This document shows positions 41,384 to 51,695 of a stretch of 64,000 nt of DNA, piece by piece (within the stretch, counting starts at the first letter, position 1; each line of letters starts with the position of its first letter). Origin of the DNA: Aneurinibacillus uraniidurans (GTDB taxonomy: Bacteria; Bacillota; Bacilli; Aneurinibacillales; Aneurinibacillaceae). The stretch lies in contig NZ_CP116902.1 in the NCBI RefSeq assembly GCF_028471905.1, positions 3,056,501 through 3,120,500 on the forward strand. Reading direction: 5' to 3'. Position numbers and translations under genes: made by a program. Under the pieces are notes generated by a model. The model searched no databases. It worked only from the letters and a program-made list of their open reading frames with translations, and was not told the DNA's origin.

Positions 41384-43162
41384 TCAAGAATGTTCAGTCT
41401 GATGCTTAGGAAGCCGCACCGTGAATACCGAGCCTTCCTCTTCACGACTTTCTACCGTAATCGTACCATGATGAGACTCAACGAGATGCTTAACAATGGC
41501 AAGACCGAGCCCCGTTCCACCAGACTCCCGGGAACGCGCCTTATCAACACGATAGAACCGCTCAAAAATGCGCGCCAAATGCTCAGCGGGAATCCCAATT
41601 CCTGTATCACTCACTTTGAGTTCGACCTGGTTCACTCCGTCATCTTCTACTGTAATCGTTACCTCTCCACCTTCTGGCGTATACAGAATAGCATTGCTGA
41701 CGAGATTCAGTACGACCTGCTGTAGACGATCTCGATCTCCATCAAGTACACATGTAGTGGAAGGTGGGAGATAAATCGTAATATCGCGAGAACGCGCCTC
41801 TTCCCGTACAAGGCGCACTGTCTCATGCGCTAGCTGCACAAGGTCAACCTTTTCAAATTTGAGCGGCATTTTTTTCTGCTCGATTTTGGATAGGTCAAGA
41901 ATGTCCGTAACAAGACGGTTCAAGCGATCGCTTTCCTCATTAATAATGGTCAAGAACGTCCGACTAATCTCTGGGTCCTCTAACGCTCCATCAAGAAGCG
42001 TCTCCGAAAACCCTTTAATGGACGTAATCGGCGTACGCAGTTCATGTGATACATTCGCGACAAACTCGCTGCGCATTTTTTCCAGACGGCGAATGGATGT
42101 AATATCATGAAGAAGTACAATGACGCCTTTCACATGTCCGTCTTCACTGGCATATGCCCCGAGGTGAACATCCAAAATACGTTCTTCCGGATAATACAAA
42201 TGAACTTCTTCTCGCATTTTCCCCCCGGTTTCAAAGCAGCGGTCAATAAACATACTAAGTCCGGAATTTTTACCTACCTCTTGATGCAGATGTCCAATAT
42301 ACTTTCGAACATCGTGGCCCAGAATTTCCTCGACTGCGACATTCATCATCACAATCCGGCGCGTTTCACTAATGAGCATCACACCACTGACCATGTTGTT
42401 CAAAATGCCTTCCAGCCGCTTCTCATTTTCCTGAATCGCTGACATCTGCTGTTCGAGACTGAGCGCCATCGAATTGATTGCCTGCGCAAGCTGCCCGATC
42501 TCTCCCTTCGCACGGGTTGCAATTCGGCTTCGGAATTGCTTGCGCGTAATATCACGGGCTACACGGGTAATCTCTTCGATTGGCTGTGTAATACTTTTCG
42601 TAATACGCGTACTTATAAAACTGTACAGCAGAAGTACAAGTACGAGCACCCCTGTAAGACTTAACCACAGATTGCGTACCGTTCCCTGCACTTTCGTAAT
42701 TTTAATGGCAATGCGAACAAGCCCTTCAAGCTTCCCATCCTGCTTTAACGGAACTGCTACGTACATCATGTCGTAATTCATCGTTGCACTATAACGGATC
42801 GCATGTCCGGTTCCCGTTCGAAGCGCTTCCCGAATCTCTGGTCGGTTCAGGTGATTCGGCAGCGTAGCAGGCGAATGATCGGAATCAGAAAGTACTTTTC
42901 CGTTCTGTGCTAGCACCGTAATACGCGCTCCGAGCTGATCCGCAAACTGCTTCATTCTGATGCCCAGCACATCTGGTTTCTTGTACAGTTGACCATATAC
43001 AATATCGTCTGCAATTAAGTGAACTTCTGTTGTGAGGTGCTTCTCCAATACATCAATATAAATAGACTGCACCAACTTCGCTGTATAAATGCCCAGCGTT
43101 AATAAAAGCGATACAATAATTAATAAAAAAACAATGTTCAAACGAATGCGGAAGCTTTGCAT
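41384..43162 (-). CDS. phoR: Phosphate-regulon-type sensor histidine kinase
   Basis: A 592-aa membrane kinase. It has a membrane segment at about 8-31, an extracellular Cache-like sensor (about 32-165), a second segment (about 166-190), HAMP, a PAS domain (about 250-355), HisKA with the phospho-His in NVSHELRTPITSIKGF, and HATPase_c (NLVSNAILYTPEGG, DTGIGIPAEH, GGTGLGLAIVKHL). It lies one base after phoP and next to mdh, the Bacillus phoPR locus, which supports a role in phosphate starvation. The length and domains fit PhoR; WalK-like function is less likely because yycHI genes are absent. Confidence 0.9.
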   Translation of the reverse strand: MQSFRIRLNIVFLLIIVSLLLTLGIYTAKLVQSIYIDVLEKHLTTEVHLIADDIVYGQLYKKPDVLGIRMKQFADQLGARITVLAQNGKVLSDSDHSPATLPNHLNRPEIREALRTGTGHAIRYSATMNYDMMYVAVPLKQDGKLEGLVRIAIKITKVQGTVRNLWLSLTGVLVLVLLLYSFISTRITKSITQPIEEITRVARDITRKQFRSRIATRAKGEIGQLAQAINSMALSLEQQMSAIQENEKRLEGILNNMVSGVMLISETRRIVMMNVAVEEILGHDVRKYIGHLHQEVGKNSGLSMFIDRCFETGGKMREEVHLYYPEERILDVHLGAYASEDGHVKGVIVLLHDITSIRRLEKMRSEFVANVSHELRTPITSIKGFSETLLDGALEDPEISRTFLTIINEESDRLNRLVTDILDLSKIEQKKMPLKFEKVDLVQLAHETVRLVREEARSRDITIYLPPSTTCVLDGDRDRLQQVVLNLVSNAILYTPEGGEVTITVEDDGVNQVELKVSDTGIGIPAEHLARIFERFYRVDKARSRESGGTGLGLAIVKHLVESHHGTITVESREEEGSVFTVRLPKHQTEHS

Positions 43163-43163
43163 G

Positions 43164-43862
43164 TTAGCCCTCTAACTTATAGCCCAATCCGCGCACGGTT
43201 TTTATATATTTAGGCTGCTTGGTATCTTCCTCAATTTTTTCCCGAAGATGGCTAATATGCACATCTACAATGCGAGAGTCTCCGACAAAATCATAATTCC
43301 AGACAGCATTCAACAGCTGATCGCGCGTCATGACTCGCCCTGGGTGAGCCGCCATATATTGCAAAAGCTCAAATTCTTTCGGTGTCAATTCAAGACGCCG
43401 GTCCCCAAAAAACACTTCGTATTTCTCTGGATAAATTCGAAGCTGGCCGAGTACAATTCCGTCTTCGGTCTCTGCTTCCTGCACATCTTTTTCTTGCGGC
43501 TGGCTGCGACGCAAAATAGCCTTAATGCGCGCAACAACTTCACGCGGGCTAAATGGCTTCGTCATATAATCGTCTGCACCAAGCTCAAGCCCAAGAATTT
43601 TATCAAATTCTTCATCTTTAGCAGTCAGCATTAAGACCGGTGTGTTGATTTTTTCCATGCGTAACGTTTTGCATACTTCCATGCCATCCATTCCTGGCAG
43701 CATAACATCCAATACAATAAGATCAAAGCTTTCTACTTTCGCCATTTTAATCGCCGTCAAGCCATCCATTGCCTTACTGACCTCGAATCCGGCTTTTTGC
43801 AAGTTAAATTCCAGCAGTGTCAAAATCGACTGCTCATCGTCTACAATTAATAATTTTCTCAC
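43164..43862 (-). CDS. phoP: Response regulator PhoP (OmpR family)
   Basis: A 232-aa regulator. The receiver has the acidic pair in IVDDEQS, phospho-Asp in LIVLDVMLPGMDG, Thr in MLTAKD and Lys in MTKPF. The C-terminal winged helix has LTPKEFELLQYM and GDSRIVDVHISHLREKI. The GTG at 43862 is chosen with AAGGGTG upstream; a GTG three codons earlier would sit on that site. Paired with phoR through a one-base gap. Confidence 0.95.
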   Translation of the reverse strand: MRKLLIVDDEQSILTLLEFNLQKAGFEVSKAMDGLTAIKMAKVESFDLIVLDVMLPGMDGMEVCKTLRMEKINTPVLMLTAKDEEFDKILGLELGADDYMTKPFSPREVVARIKAILRRSQPQEKDVQEAETEDGIVLGQLRIYPEKYEVFFGDRRLELTPKEFELLQYMAAHPGRVMTRDQLLNAVWNYDFVGDSRIVDVHISHLREKIEEDTKQPKYIKTVRGLGYKLEG

Positions 43863-43932
43863 ACTCGACACCCTTAGTTTTCAAATTTCTCAAGCTCTTC
43901 TTTATGCTCATCATACCAATATTTTGGACAAG

Positions 43933-43966
43933 AAAAAAGAGTCCGGGTTCAATACCTGGACTCTTT
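43933..43966 (-). terminator. Terminator of mdh
   Basis: Stem AAAGAGTCC/GGACTCTTT with internal GGT/CC pairing, followed by TTTTTTC on the minus strand. Confidence 0.87.
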
Positions 43967-43978
43967 ACCTAATAAAAC

Positions 43979-44917
43979 TTACGCGAGTACCGCCATTACA
44001 TTGCGAACTGCATCAGCAGATTTATCGAGTGCTGCTTTTTCGTCAGCAGTAAGGTCAAGTTCATATACTTTTTCAATACCATCTTTACCAAGCAGTGTCG
44101 GTACACCGAGGTACAGATCTTTGTAACCATATTCGCCTTCAAGGTATGCAATTGTTGGCAGGATACGTTTTTGGTCTTTAATGATTGCTTCAGCCATTTC
44201 CACAAGGGAAGCAGCTGGAGCATAGTATGCAGAACCGTTACCAAGCAGGTTAACGATCTCAGCACCACCAGTACGTGCACGATCAACGATCTCATCAAGA
44301 CGATCTTTCGGAATCAGTGTTTCGAGCGGGATACCGCCAGCATAAGAGTAACGTACAAGCGGAACCATTGTGTCGCCGTGACCACCAAGTACGAAAGCTG
44401 TTACGTCTTTCACAGAAATGTTCAATTCCATCGCAACGAATGTGCGGAAACGTCCTGTGTCAAGCACACCGGATTGACCGATTACGCGGTTTTTCGGGAA
44501 GCCTGTTGTTTTGAACAGTGTGTATGTCATCGCATCTACCGGGTTGGAGAGTACGAGGATAGTCGAATTCGGAGCGTATTTTTTGATTTGCTCACCAACA
44601 GCTTTCATGATGCCAGCATTTGTGTTCACAAGGTCATCACGGCTCATGCCTGGTTTACGAGCAATACCTGCTGTTACGATTACCATATCAGCATCTTTGA
44701 TGTCTTCATAGCTTGATGTACCAATTACATGAGAATCAAATCCTTGAACAGGACCTGCTTCTGCCATATCAAGTGCTTTACCTTTTGTTGGGTTTTCCAT
44801 TTGTGGGATGTCAACAAGAATAACATCACCCAGTTCTTTTTGTGCAAGAAGGAATGCAGTAGTAGCACCTGTGAAACCTGAACCAATAACAGCGATTTTT
44901 TTACGTGTGAAAGACAT
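43979..44917 (-). CDS. mdh: Malate dehydrogenase
   Basis: A 312-aa NAD-dependent, lactate-dehydrogenase-like malate dehydrogenase of the TCA cycle. It has [20 protein letters not shown] (nucleotide loop), [17 protein letters not shown] with the substrate Arg, and the active His in [18 protein letters not shown] lies eight bases before the ATG at 44917; upstream in-frame residues are not part of the protein. Third gene of citZ-icd-mdh. Confidence 0.97.
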   Translation of the reverse strand: MSFTRKKIAVIGSGFTGATTAFLLAQKELGDVILVDIPQMENPTKGKALDMAEAGPVQGFDSHVIGTSSYEDIKDADMVIVTAGIARKPGMSRDDLVNTNAGIMKAVGEQIKKYAPNSTILVLSNPVDAMTYTLFKTTGFPKNRVIGQSGVLDTGRFRTFVAMELNISVKDVTAFVLGGHGDTMVPLVRYSYAGGIPLETLIPKDRLDEIVDRARTGGAEIVNLLGNGSAYYAPAASLVEMAEAIIKDQKRILPTIAYLEGEYGYKDLYLGVPTLLGKDGIEKVYELDLTADEKAALDKSADAVRNVMAVLA

Positions 44918-45031
44918 ATTTTTTCGCCTCCTGGTTAAATGGTATATATGGAAAAAAGTAAAACACATACAAGGAAGGGGAAACGTATGCCTGAGTGGCA
45001 TGCGTTGCCCCATTTAGAAAGTAAAGATATA

Positions 45032-46330
45032 TTACATGTTTTTGATCAATGCATCGCCGAACTCAGAGCATTTCAGTTCAGTAGCACCATCCATCAGACG
45101 AGCGAAGTCATATGTAACTTCTTTCGAAGAAATAGTTTTCTCGATGGAATTAATGATCAAATCAGCCGCTTCTGTCCAGCCCATGTGACGAAGCATCATT
45201 TCACCGGAAAGAATAACGGAAGATGGATTTACTTTATCCAAACCTGCATACTTCGGAGCTGTACCATGTGTTGCTTCGAAGATTGCACGGCCTGTTACAT
45301 AGTTAATGTTAGCGCCTGGTGCGATACCGATACCACCAACCTGTGCAGCGAGTGCATCAGATACATAGTCGCCGTTCAGGTTCAGTGTAGCTACTACATC
45401 ATACTCAGCTGGACGAGTTAGAATTTGTTGCAGGAATGCATCTGCAATCACATCTTTTACGATGATTTTGCCAGCTTCTTCTGCTTCTGCCTGCGCTTTG
45501 TTCGCAGCATCTTTACCTTGCTCGTCAGCAATACGATCATATTGTGCCCATGTAAATACTTTGTCAGCAAATTCTTTTTCTGCCAACTCGTAGCCCCATG
45601 TTTTGAAAGCACCTTCTGTGAACTTCATGATATTTCCTTTATGAACAAGTGTTACACTCTTACGTTTGTTCGCAATTGCATACTCGATGGCTGCACGAAC
45701 AAGACGGCTTGTTCCTTCTTTAGAAACAGGCTTGATACCGATACCAGATGTTTCTGGGAAGCGGATTTTCTTAACGCCCATTTCGTTTTGCAGGAAGTTG
45801 ATCACTTTTTTCACTTCTTCACTGCCTTCATTCCATTCAATACCTGCATAAATATCTTCTGTATTTTCACGGAAAATAACCATGTCAGTTTGCTCTGGGT
45901 GTTTTACAGGAGAAGGCACGCCATCGAAATATTGAACCGGACGTACACATGCATACAGGTCAAGCTCTTGACGAAGCGCTACGTTAATAGAGCGAATACC
46001 GCCGCCAACCGGAGTTGTTAACGGTCCTTTGATCGCTACCAGGTATTCATTGATTGCAGTCAGTGTATCTTTCGGCAGCCATTCACCATACGTATTGAAC
46101 GCTTTTTCCCCTGCAAATACTTCGTACCAAGCGATTTTTTTCTCGCCATTATACGCTTTCTCTACAGCAGCATCAAGAACGCGAACAGATGCATTCCAGA
46201 TATCTGGGCCTGTACCGTCACCTTCAATGAATGGAACGATTGGATTGTTTGGAACGTTCAGCTTACCTGTGCTGTCAACTGCGATTTTCTCACCATGCGT
46301 CGGCATTTCGTACTTTTCAAAAATGGACAC
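45032..46330 (-). CDS. icd: Isocitrate dehydrogenase, NADP type
   Basis: A 432-aa TCA enzyme. [14 protein letters not shown], the [16 protein letters not shown] loop with the phosphorylatable Ser, [13 protein letters not shown] and [19 protein letters not shown] are all in place. The GTG at 46330 ([14 protein letters not shown]) has GGGAGGGG upstream; an earlier TTG would overlap that site. The family length fits. Confidence 0.96.
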   Translation of the reverse strand: MSIFEKYEMPTHGEKIAVDSTGKLNVPNNPIVPFIEGDGTGPDIWNASVRVLDAAVEKAYNGEKKIAWYEVFAGEKAFNTYGEWLPKDTLTAINEYLVAIKGPLTTPVGGGIRSINVALRQELDLYACVRPVQYFDGVPSPVKHPEQTDMVIFRENTEDIYAGIEWNEGSEEVKKVINFLQNEMGVKKIRFPETSGIGIKPVSKEGTSRLVRAAIEYAIANKRKSVTLVHKGNIMKFTEGAFKTWGYELAEKEFADKVFTWAQYDRIADEQGKDAANKAQAEAEEAGKIIVKDVIADAFLQQILTRPAEYDVVATLNLNGDYVSDALAAQVGGIGIAPGANINYVTGRAIFEATHGTAPKYAGLDKVNPSSVILSGEMMLRHMGWTEAADLIINSIEKTISSKEVTYDFARLMDGATELKCSEFGDALIKNM

Positions 46331-46402
46331 CTTTACCCCTCCCAAAGTATGTACTTATCACCAAATGGAAAATTCTTTTTTCCACTCGATGAATATGAAA
46401 TG

Positions 46403-46435
46403 AAACAGGGGGAGGAAAAATACCCCCACCTGTTT
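46403..46435 (-). terminator. Imperfect hairpin between citZ and icd
   Basis: AAACAGGTGGGGG/CCCCCTGTTT-type stem with two unpaired bases, no long T-run. It may trim or partly terminate the citZ message. Confidence 0.5.
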
Positions 46436-46448
46436 ACAAACGATCAAA

Positions 46449-47561
46449 CTAGCGCTCGCTCACCGGTACATATTTCGCATTAACCGGACCTACGTATTCC
46501 GCACGCGGACGGATTAGACGGTTGTTTTCGTACTGTTCAAGGATGTGTGCAGTCCAGCCAGACATGCGGCTGATCGCAAAAATCGGTGTGAACAGGTCAC
46601 GTGGGATGTTAAGGCTGTGATATACGGACGCAGAATAGAAGTCTACGTTCGGTTTCAGACCTTTTTCACCTGATACCATCTCATCGATTTTTACAGACAT
46701 TTCATACCATTGCGGCTGTCCTGTAAGCTTAGTAAGCTTCTCGGACATTTTGCACAGGTGTTTCGCACGCGGGTCGCCATCCTTGTATACACGGTGACCA
46801 AAGCCCATAATTTTTACTTTTTGATCCAGCTTTTCGCGGATATAGCTTTCCACGTTTGCTGGGTCCTTGATTTCTTCAAGCATCGCCATAACCGCTTCGT
46901 TCGCACCACCGTGGAGTGGTCCTTTGAGTGCGCCGATTGCAGATGTGATACCAGAATAAATATCAGACAGCGTTGCTACTGTAACACGTGCCGCGAATGT
47001 AGAAGCGTTCAACTCGTGGTCAGCATGCAGAACAAGCGCTGTATCAAGTGCTTCAATTGCAATTTGATCCGGTTCTTCGCCGTTAAGCATATATAAGAAA
47101 TTTTGCGCCAGGCCGAAATCTTTGCGCGGAGCTACTGGCTCCTTACCCTGACGGATGCGGCTGAATGCAGCGATTACTGTGCCGACTTTCGCCTGAAGAC
47201 GGATTGCCTTGCGAAGGTTTGCTTCGCGGGACATATCTTGTGCTTCTGTGTCGTGCAGAGCAAGCGCAGAGATTGCTGTGCGCAATACTGCCATCGGGTG
47301 GTTACCCGCTGGAGCAGCTTTTAGAATGTCGATAACATTTTGCGGGATTTCCGCGTTTTCTGCAAATTCTCTCTTTAGTTTGTCCAATTCATCTGCTTTT
47401 GGCAGACGTGTGTGCCAGAGCAAATAAACAACTTCCTCAAACGAAGCATTCTCTGCAAGTTCATCAATGTTGATGCCTGCATACGTCAACACGCCGTCAA
47501 TAATGGAGCTGATGGAAGATTGTGCTGCTACAATGCCTTCTAAACCTTTAGTTGCTGACAT
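46449..47561 (-). CDS. citZ: Citrate synthase
   Basis: A 370-aa type II-small citrate synthase. HADHELNASTFAARV, GGANEAVMAMLEEI, IMGFGHRVYKDGDPRAKHL and VDFYSASVYHSLNIPRDLFT contain the catalytic His/His/Asp and substrate Arg residues. AAAGGAG precedes the ATG. It is the head of the TCA cluster and has its own promoter. Confidence 0.97.
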   Translation of the reverse strand: MSATKGLEGIVAAQSSISSIIDGVLTYAGINIDELAENASFEEVVYLLWHTRLPKADELDKLKREFAENAEIPQNVIDILKAAPAGNHPMAVLRTAISALALHDTEAQDMSREANLRKAIRLQAKVGTVIAAFSRIRQGKEPVAPRKDFGLAQNFLYMLNGEEPDQIAIEALDTALVLHADHELNASTFAARVTVATLSDIYSGITSAIGALKGPLHGGANEAVMAMLEEIKDPANVESYIREKLDQKVKIMGFGHRVYKDGDPRAKHLCKMSEKLTKLTGQPQWYEMSVKIDEMVSGEKGLKPNVDFYSASVYHSLNIPRDLFTPIFAISRMSGWTAHILEQYENNRLIRPRAEYVGPVNAKYVPVSER

Positions 47562-47679
47562 AGTATATCTCTCCTTTATCCCAAAATATGTCTGTTGGAC
47601 GCTTCTGAAGATATCCTCCGTCTTTTTTCAGAGCTCCCGATTGGGTATAAAGAAAGAGGATACTTCTTAAGTCAGAATA

Positions 47680-47708
47680 ATTATAGAATACTTCGCTGTA
47701 TTTGTGAA
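47680..47708 (-). promoter_or_regulatory. citZ promoter
   Basis: Minus strand TTCACA (47708-47703), 17-base spacer, TATAAT (47685-47680), giving a leader of about 115 bases. Confidence 0.6.
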
Positions 47709-47836
47709 TGTTTTATTAACAAACTGTGAAAGATTACGTAACAATGGTGAAAGCTTGCTTTTTTCTCCATAGTTATCATAACCTAAAAAAGAAAATTAAG
47801 AAAGTATAAATCAATCCAAATAATGGAGGAGGATGC

Positions 47837-48979
47837 ATGAACACCACAATTTTATACCACAGAATATTCCAGGTGCTCCGATTCATTCTTGTACTTGTCG
47901 GTCTGTATGTGATTTACAAAGCCCTTGTACTTACTACACCCTTACTGTACCCCTTTTTAATCGGGTTTATTATCGCCTATATGATTAATCGCCCGGTAAA
48001 CGCACTGGAAGAACGGTTCCATTGGCCGCGCTGGCTGGCAATTTCCGCCCTGCTTGTTGTGGTCATAATCATTATTCTCGGTATTGCTACCCTACTGGTT
48101 ACACAAGTAGTAATCGAGATTGGCAAACTAACGGAAATGCTGCCCATCTATATTGACCAGCTTTCCAACTATGCAAAAAACTTCTTCACCCAAAGTATTC
48201 AATCCAGCTTGTATGAGCGGTTTGTTAGTCTATACAGCAGTCTCGATGCAAGCTATCAGCAAAAAATTCATGAAACAATTGGACGTACCATGTCAGGACT
48301 TGCAGCAGCCGGAACGAACTTGACCAAAATCATATTGGCCGGTATTCAGGGAATTCTTTCTTCTCTGCCAAACGCCGCTACGGTTATGGTAATCTCGATT
48401 ATGTCATCGTTTTTCATCAGCAAAGATTATGACAAAATCACCGGTAAATTCCGCTCTCTTCTTCCTGATGAATATTCGCTTAAAGGACGCCGTATCGCTG
48501 ATGACCTACGTAAAGCTCTGTTCGGTTTTGTCAAAGCACAGTTTACATTGATCTCGATTACGGCTGTAATCGTCATTATTGGACTGCTCGTCCTGCAGGT
48601 TCGCTACGCCGTATCCATTGGTCTGCTGGCTGGATTAGTCGATTTAATGCCGTATCTTGGAACGGGTACTGTATTTGTGCCATGGATTGTATATTCCGTA
48701 TTTGATCACGATTATAAATTAGTGATTGGGCTTTCTGTTTTATACGCCATCGTCATTATTCAACGCCAGATTATGGAGCCGAAAATTGTCGCCACTAATG
48801 TTGGACTCGACCCGCTTCTTACACTAATTGCCCTGTTTGTTGGTCTTAAGTTGTTCGGATTTATTGGCTTGATTGCGGGTCCTGTTTTGCTTGTTGTCAT
48901 CAATGCACTGCAAAACGCAGGGGTGTTCCGCGATACGTGGGAGTTTATTAAGGGACAACCACCGTCTACTCCATCATAA
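47837..48979 (+). CDS. ytvI: Sporulation membrane protein YtvI (AI-2E transporter family)
   Basis: A 380-aa polytopic protein of the AI-2E/PerM family: two N-terminal membrane segments, an amphipathic stretch (about 90-150), then four to five segments with the family motifs SKDYDKITGKFRSLLP, GLVDLMPYLGTG and RQIMEPKIVATNVGLDPLLT. It is placed next to citZ and fxsA as in Bacillus, where the gene is named ytvI. Transport substrate is unknown. GGAGGAGG precedes the ATG. Confidence 0.92.
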   Translation: MNTTILYHRIFQVLRFILVLVGLYVIYKALVLTTPLLYPFLIGFIIAYMINRPVNALEERFHWPRWLAISALLVVVIIIILGIATLLVTQVVIEIGKLTEMLPIYIDQLSNYAKNFFTQSIQSSLYERFVSLYSSLDASYQQKIHETIGRTMSGLAAAGTNLTKIILAGIQGILSSLPNAATVMVISIMSSFFISKDYDKITGKFRSLLPDEYSLKGRRIADDLRKALFGFVKAQFTLISITAVIVIIGLLVLQVRYAVSIGLLAGLVDLMPYLGTGTVFVPWIVYSVFDHDYKLVIGLSVLYAIVIIQRQIMEPKIVATNVGLDPLLTLIALFVGLKLFGFIGLIAGPVLLVVINALQNAGVFRDTWEFIKGQPPSTPS

Positions 48980-49005
48980 ATATCTACATTAATACGGTAA
49001 AAAAG

Positions 49006-49041
49006 AAAAAAAGCAGATAAGCGACAGCTTTCTGCTTTTTT
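49006..49041. terminator. Bidirectional terminator between ytvI and fxsA
   Basis: Stem AAAAAAAGCAGA/TCTGCTTTTTT between converging genes. Confidence 0.85.
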
Positions 49042-49052
49042 CTTTATATTTA

Positions 49053-49454
49053 TCAAAAACGATTGAAATTAAAAATCTTAAACTGCCCTGTCTGTATTTT
49101 TCTAAATAACCAAATTTTAAGGAGCTGTCGCGCGATGATACGCGTGCCAGGAAAGAGCAGAAAGAATCCCAAAATATCCGTAAAAAATCCAGGGGTTAGC
49201 AGTAAAAGCCCTCCGGCAAAAATACAGATTCCATCAAGAATCGCATCCCCCGGAAGTTGTCCCTGACTCATCTGCATTTGCGCCATCCGAAATACTCGCA
49301 ATCCCTGCTGACGCGCAAGCCATGCCCCGCCAACTCCAGTTAAAATACAGAAAAGAATCGTCGGAATCCAGCCAATTCCTTGTCCGACTTTAATAAACAG
49401 CCAGATCTCAAGCGTCGGAATAACGAGCAGCAGTACAAGCAAAATACGCAGCAT
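49053..49454 (-). CDS. fxsA: FxsA family membrane protein
   Basis: A 133-aa protein with three to four hydrophobic segments and the FxsA pattern TLEIWLFIKVGQGIGWIPT, GGAWLARQQGLRVF and LLLTPGFFTDILGFFLLFP. In E. coli FxsA suppresses phage F exclusion; its general role is unknown. GAGGAGG precedes the ATG. Conserved neighbour of ytvI and pyk. Confidence 0.92.
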   Translation of the reverse strand: MLRILLVLLLVIPTLEIWLFIKVGQGIGWIPTILFCILTGVGGAWLARQQGLRVFRMAQMQMSQGQLPGDAILDGICIFAGGLLLLTPGFFTDILGFFLLFPGTRIIARQLLKIWLFRKIQTGQFKIFNFNRF

Positions 49455-49472
49455 ACGTTTTCCTCCTCATTT

Positions 49473-49907
49473 TTATACCCGTTCATACCGTTTCATGATC
49501 TCATATAGCTCAGGCATTTTCTTTTCAATTCGAACCGGCTTAAGTTCAGTCGTCGTCCAAATATGGTGCGTTTCACCTGTTACGAGCAGTTCGTGATCAG
49601 ACAAGCGGCGAATCTCATAACCAAAAACAAGCCGTACCCTTTCACATTTGACAACCTGTGTCCGTATTAGCAGCTCTTCATCATAGCGAGCTGCTTTTTT
49701 GTATTTCAAGTTCGTCTCAGACAGCGGAAGCATGAAGCCAAGATCTTCGAAGCGGCGATACGCGTATCCGATATCTCGAATCAGCTCGGTACGTCCAACT
49801 TCGAACCAGATCAAATAATTGGAATGATACACGACCTGCATCTGGTCTGTGTCCGCATATCGCACACGGACCGTTGTTTCAAACCATTTTCCATTCTCTT
49901 CTGTCAT
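49473..49907 (-). CDS. Acyl-CoA thioesterase, YbgC/4HBT hotdog family
   Basis: A 144-aa hotdog-fold thioesterase. The catalytic region is VRYADTDQMQVVYHSNYLIW with the acidic Asp and HxxY, followed by FEVGRTELIRDIG. It hydrolyses acyl-CoA thioesters; chain preference cannot be read. GTGGAGG precedes the ATG. It lies 18 bases after pyk in the same direction, so it is probably co-transcribed. Confidence 0.9.
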   Translation of the reverse strand: MTEENGKWFETTVRVRYADTDQMQVVYHSNYLIWFEVGRTELIRDIGYAYRRFEDLGFMLPLSETNLKYKKAARYDEELLIRTQVVKCERVRLVFGYEIRRLSDHELLVTGETHHIWTTTELKPVRIEKKMPELYEIMKRYERV

Positions 49908-49925
49908 GCTTCCTCCACGTCCTTT

Positions 49926-51677
49926 TTATAAAATACGGGCGAAGCCGGAATAAATATGGCCCGTCATCGCATCCACCGTTACTTCATCCCCGTCTGCAAA
50001 CAATTCGGCCGCATTATGTACACCAACAACGACCGGAATGCCAACACTCAGACCAACAACTGCCGCATGTGACGTTAACCCGCCTTCTTCTACAATCAGC
50101 GCACTTGCTTTTTCAATCAATGGCATCATCTCACGGTCTGTGCTAGTGGCAACAAGTACGAATGGTCCTTCTGGAAGTAGTGGAAGTTCAGCATTTGCTT
50201 TCACATTCAATACATGTCCCGTTGCCGCTTTCCGGCCAATGCCCTGTCCGCGTGCGGTTACATCACCAACAACGTGAACTTTAAGCAAGTTCGTCGTACC
50301 TGGCTCCCGTACCGGAACACCGGCTGTAATAATAACAAGGTCGCCGCTCTTTACGAGACCAGCTTGCATCGCCGTTTTCACCGATGTATCCAGCATTTCA
50401 TCTGTTGTGCCAGATGCTTGTGACTGTACCGGAATGACGCCCCAGACAAGCGCTAGCTTACGGCATATATGAGCATGTGGTGTAACAGCAACGATCGGAG
50501 CTTTCGGACGGAACTTGGATACCATACGTGCGGTATGTCCACTCTCTGTTGCCGTAATAATCGCCTGTGCATCCAGGTCAAATGCGACATTCGCAACGGC
50601 CTGACTAAGCGCATCTGGGATGAGCATCTGCTTGCGGCTTGACTGTGTATGAAGAATTTCATGATACGCAAGCGCCGCTTCGGTCCGTTCGGCAATCCGG
50701 TTCATCGTCTGAACGGCTTCTACTGGATATTTACCAGCCGCTGTCTCACCTGACAACATAATCGCGTCCGTTCCATCAAAAATGGCATTCGCTACATCGC
50801 TTGCTTCCGCCCGTGTCGGACGTGGATTGCGCTGCATCGAATCAAGCATTTGTGTCGCTGTAATCACCGGCTTGCCGACCTGATTGCATGTATAGATTAG
50901 CTCTTTCTGCACAAGCGGCACTTCTTCTGCCGGAATCTCAACGCCAAGATCGCCACGCGCTACCATGAGACCGTTCGATACAGCAAGAATGTCTGCCGCA
51001 TTTTTAACCCCTTCATGGTTTTCGATTTTGGAGATAATTTGAATCGAAGCGCCGTGACGTTCTAAAATTTTACGGATTTCCAGCACATCTTCCGGCTTGC
51101 GCACGAATGATGCTGCAATGATATCGATGTTTTGTTTAATCCCGAACTCGATATCTTGTGCATCTTTTTCCGTAATACCTGGCAGACCAATCTGAACGCC
51201 TGGCACGTTGACACCTTTGCGATCTTTCAGCGTACCGCCATTAAGAATGCGACAGTGAATGTCCGGTCCTTCTACTTTTTCAACTGTTAGTCCGATAAGA
51301 CCGTCATCAATAAGAATCGTAGACCCTGGATGCACATCATTTGGCAGTCCTTCATACGTAATGGAAACACGCTTCTCATTGCCGCGAATCTCTTCAGCTG
51401 TAAGGACGATCATTTCCCCTTCTTTCAGTTCCACCGATGGCTGATCCAGAAGGCCAGTACGAATTTCCGGACCTTTTGTATCAAGTAGAATGGCAATGTT
51501 TTTGCCGAGTTCGGATGCTGCCTGACGAATCGCTGTAATACGCGCCGCATGTTCTTCATGTGTGCCATGGGAGAAATTCAGACGGGCAACGTTCATTCCG
51601 GCCTTCATCAATTCTTTCAGGGTGTCAATCGATTCACTTGCTGGACCAATGGTGCAGACGATCTTCGTTTTTCGCAT
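49926..51677 (-). CDS. pyk: Pyruvate kinase with C-terminal PEP-utiliser domain
   Basis: A 583-aa enzyme of the Bacillus type, about 110 residues longer than E. coli pyruvate kinase. [42 protein letters not shown] and [19 protein letters not shown] are core motifs; [16 protein letters not shown] follows. The extra C-terminal domain is the mobile PEP-utiliser fold ([20 protein letters not shown]). It lies 18 bases after accA with no pfkA between them, unlike most relatives. Confidence 0.97.
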   Translation of the reverse strand: MRKTKIVCTIGPASESIDTLKELMKAGMNVARLNFSHGTHEEHAARITAIRQAASELGKNIAILLDTKGPEIRTGLLDQPSVELKEGEMIVLTAEEIRGNEKRVSITYEGLPNDVHPGSTILIDDGLIGLTVEKVEGPDIHCRILNGGTLKDRKGVNVPGVQIGLPGITEKDAQDIEFGIKQNIDIIAASFVRKPEDVLEIRKILERHGASIQIISKIENHEGVKNAADILAVSNGLMVARGDLGVEIPAEEVPLVQKELIYTCNQVGKPVITATQMLDSMQRNPRPTRAEASDVANAIFDGTDAIMLSGETAAGKYPVEAVQTMNRIAERTEAALAYHEILHTQSSRKQMLIPDALSQAVANVAFDLDAQAIITATESGHTARMVSKFRPKAPIVAVTPHAHICRKLALVWGVIPVQSQASGTTDEMLDTSVKTAMQAGLVKSGDLVIITAGVPVREPGTTNLLKVHVVGDVTARGQGIGRKAATGHVLNVKANAELPLLPEGPFVLVATSTDREMMPLIEKASALIVEEGGLTSHAAVVGLSVGIPVVVGVHNAAELFADGDEVTVDAMTGHIYSGFARIL

Positions 51678-51695
51678 TGTTTGTTTCGGACCTCC

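Noticed and set aside
41384-43862. WalRK instead of PhoPR
   Set aside because: The kinase/regulator pair lies in the mdh-phoP-phoR-polA neighbourhood and lacks yycH, yycI and yycJ, so PhoPR is the better call.
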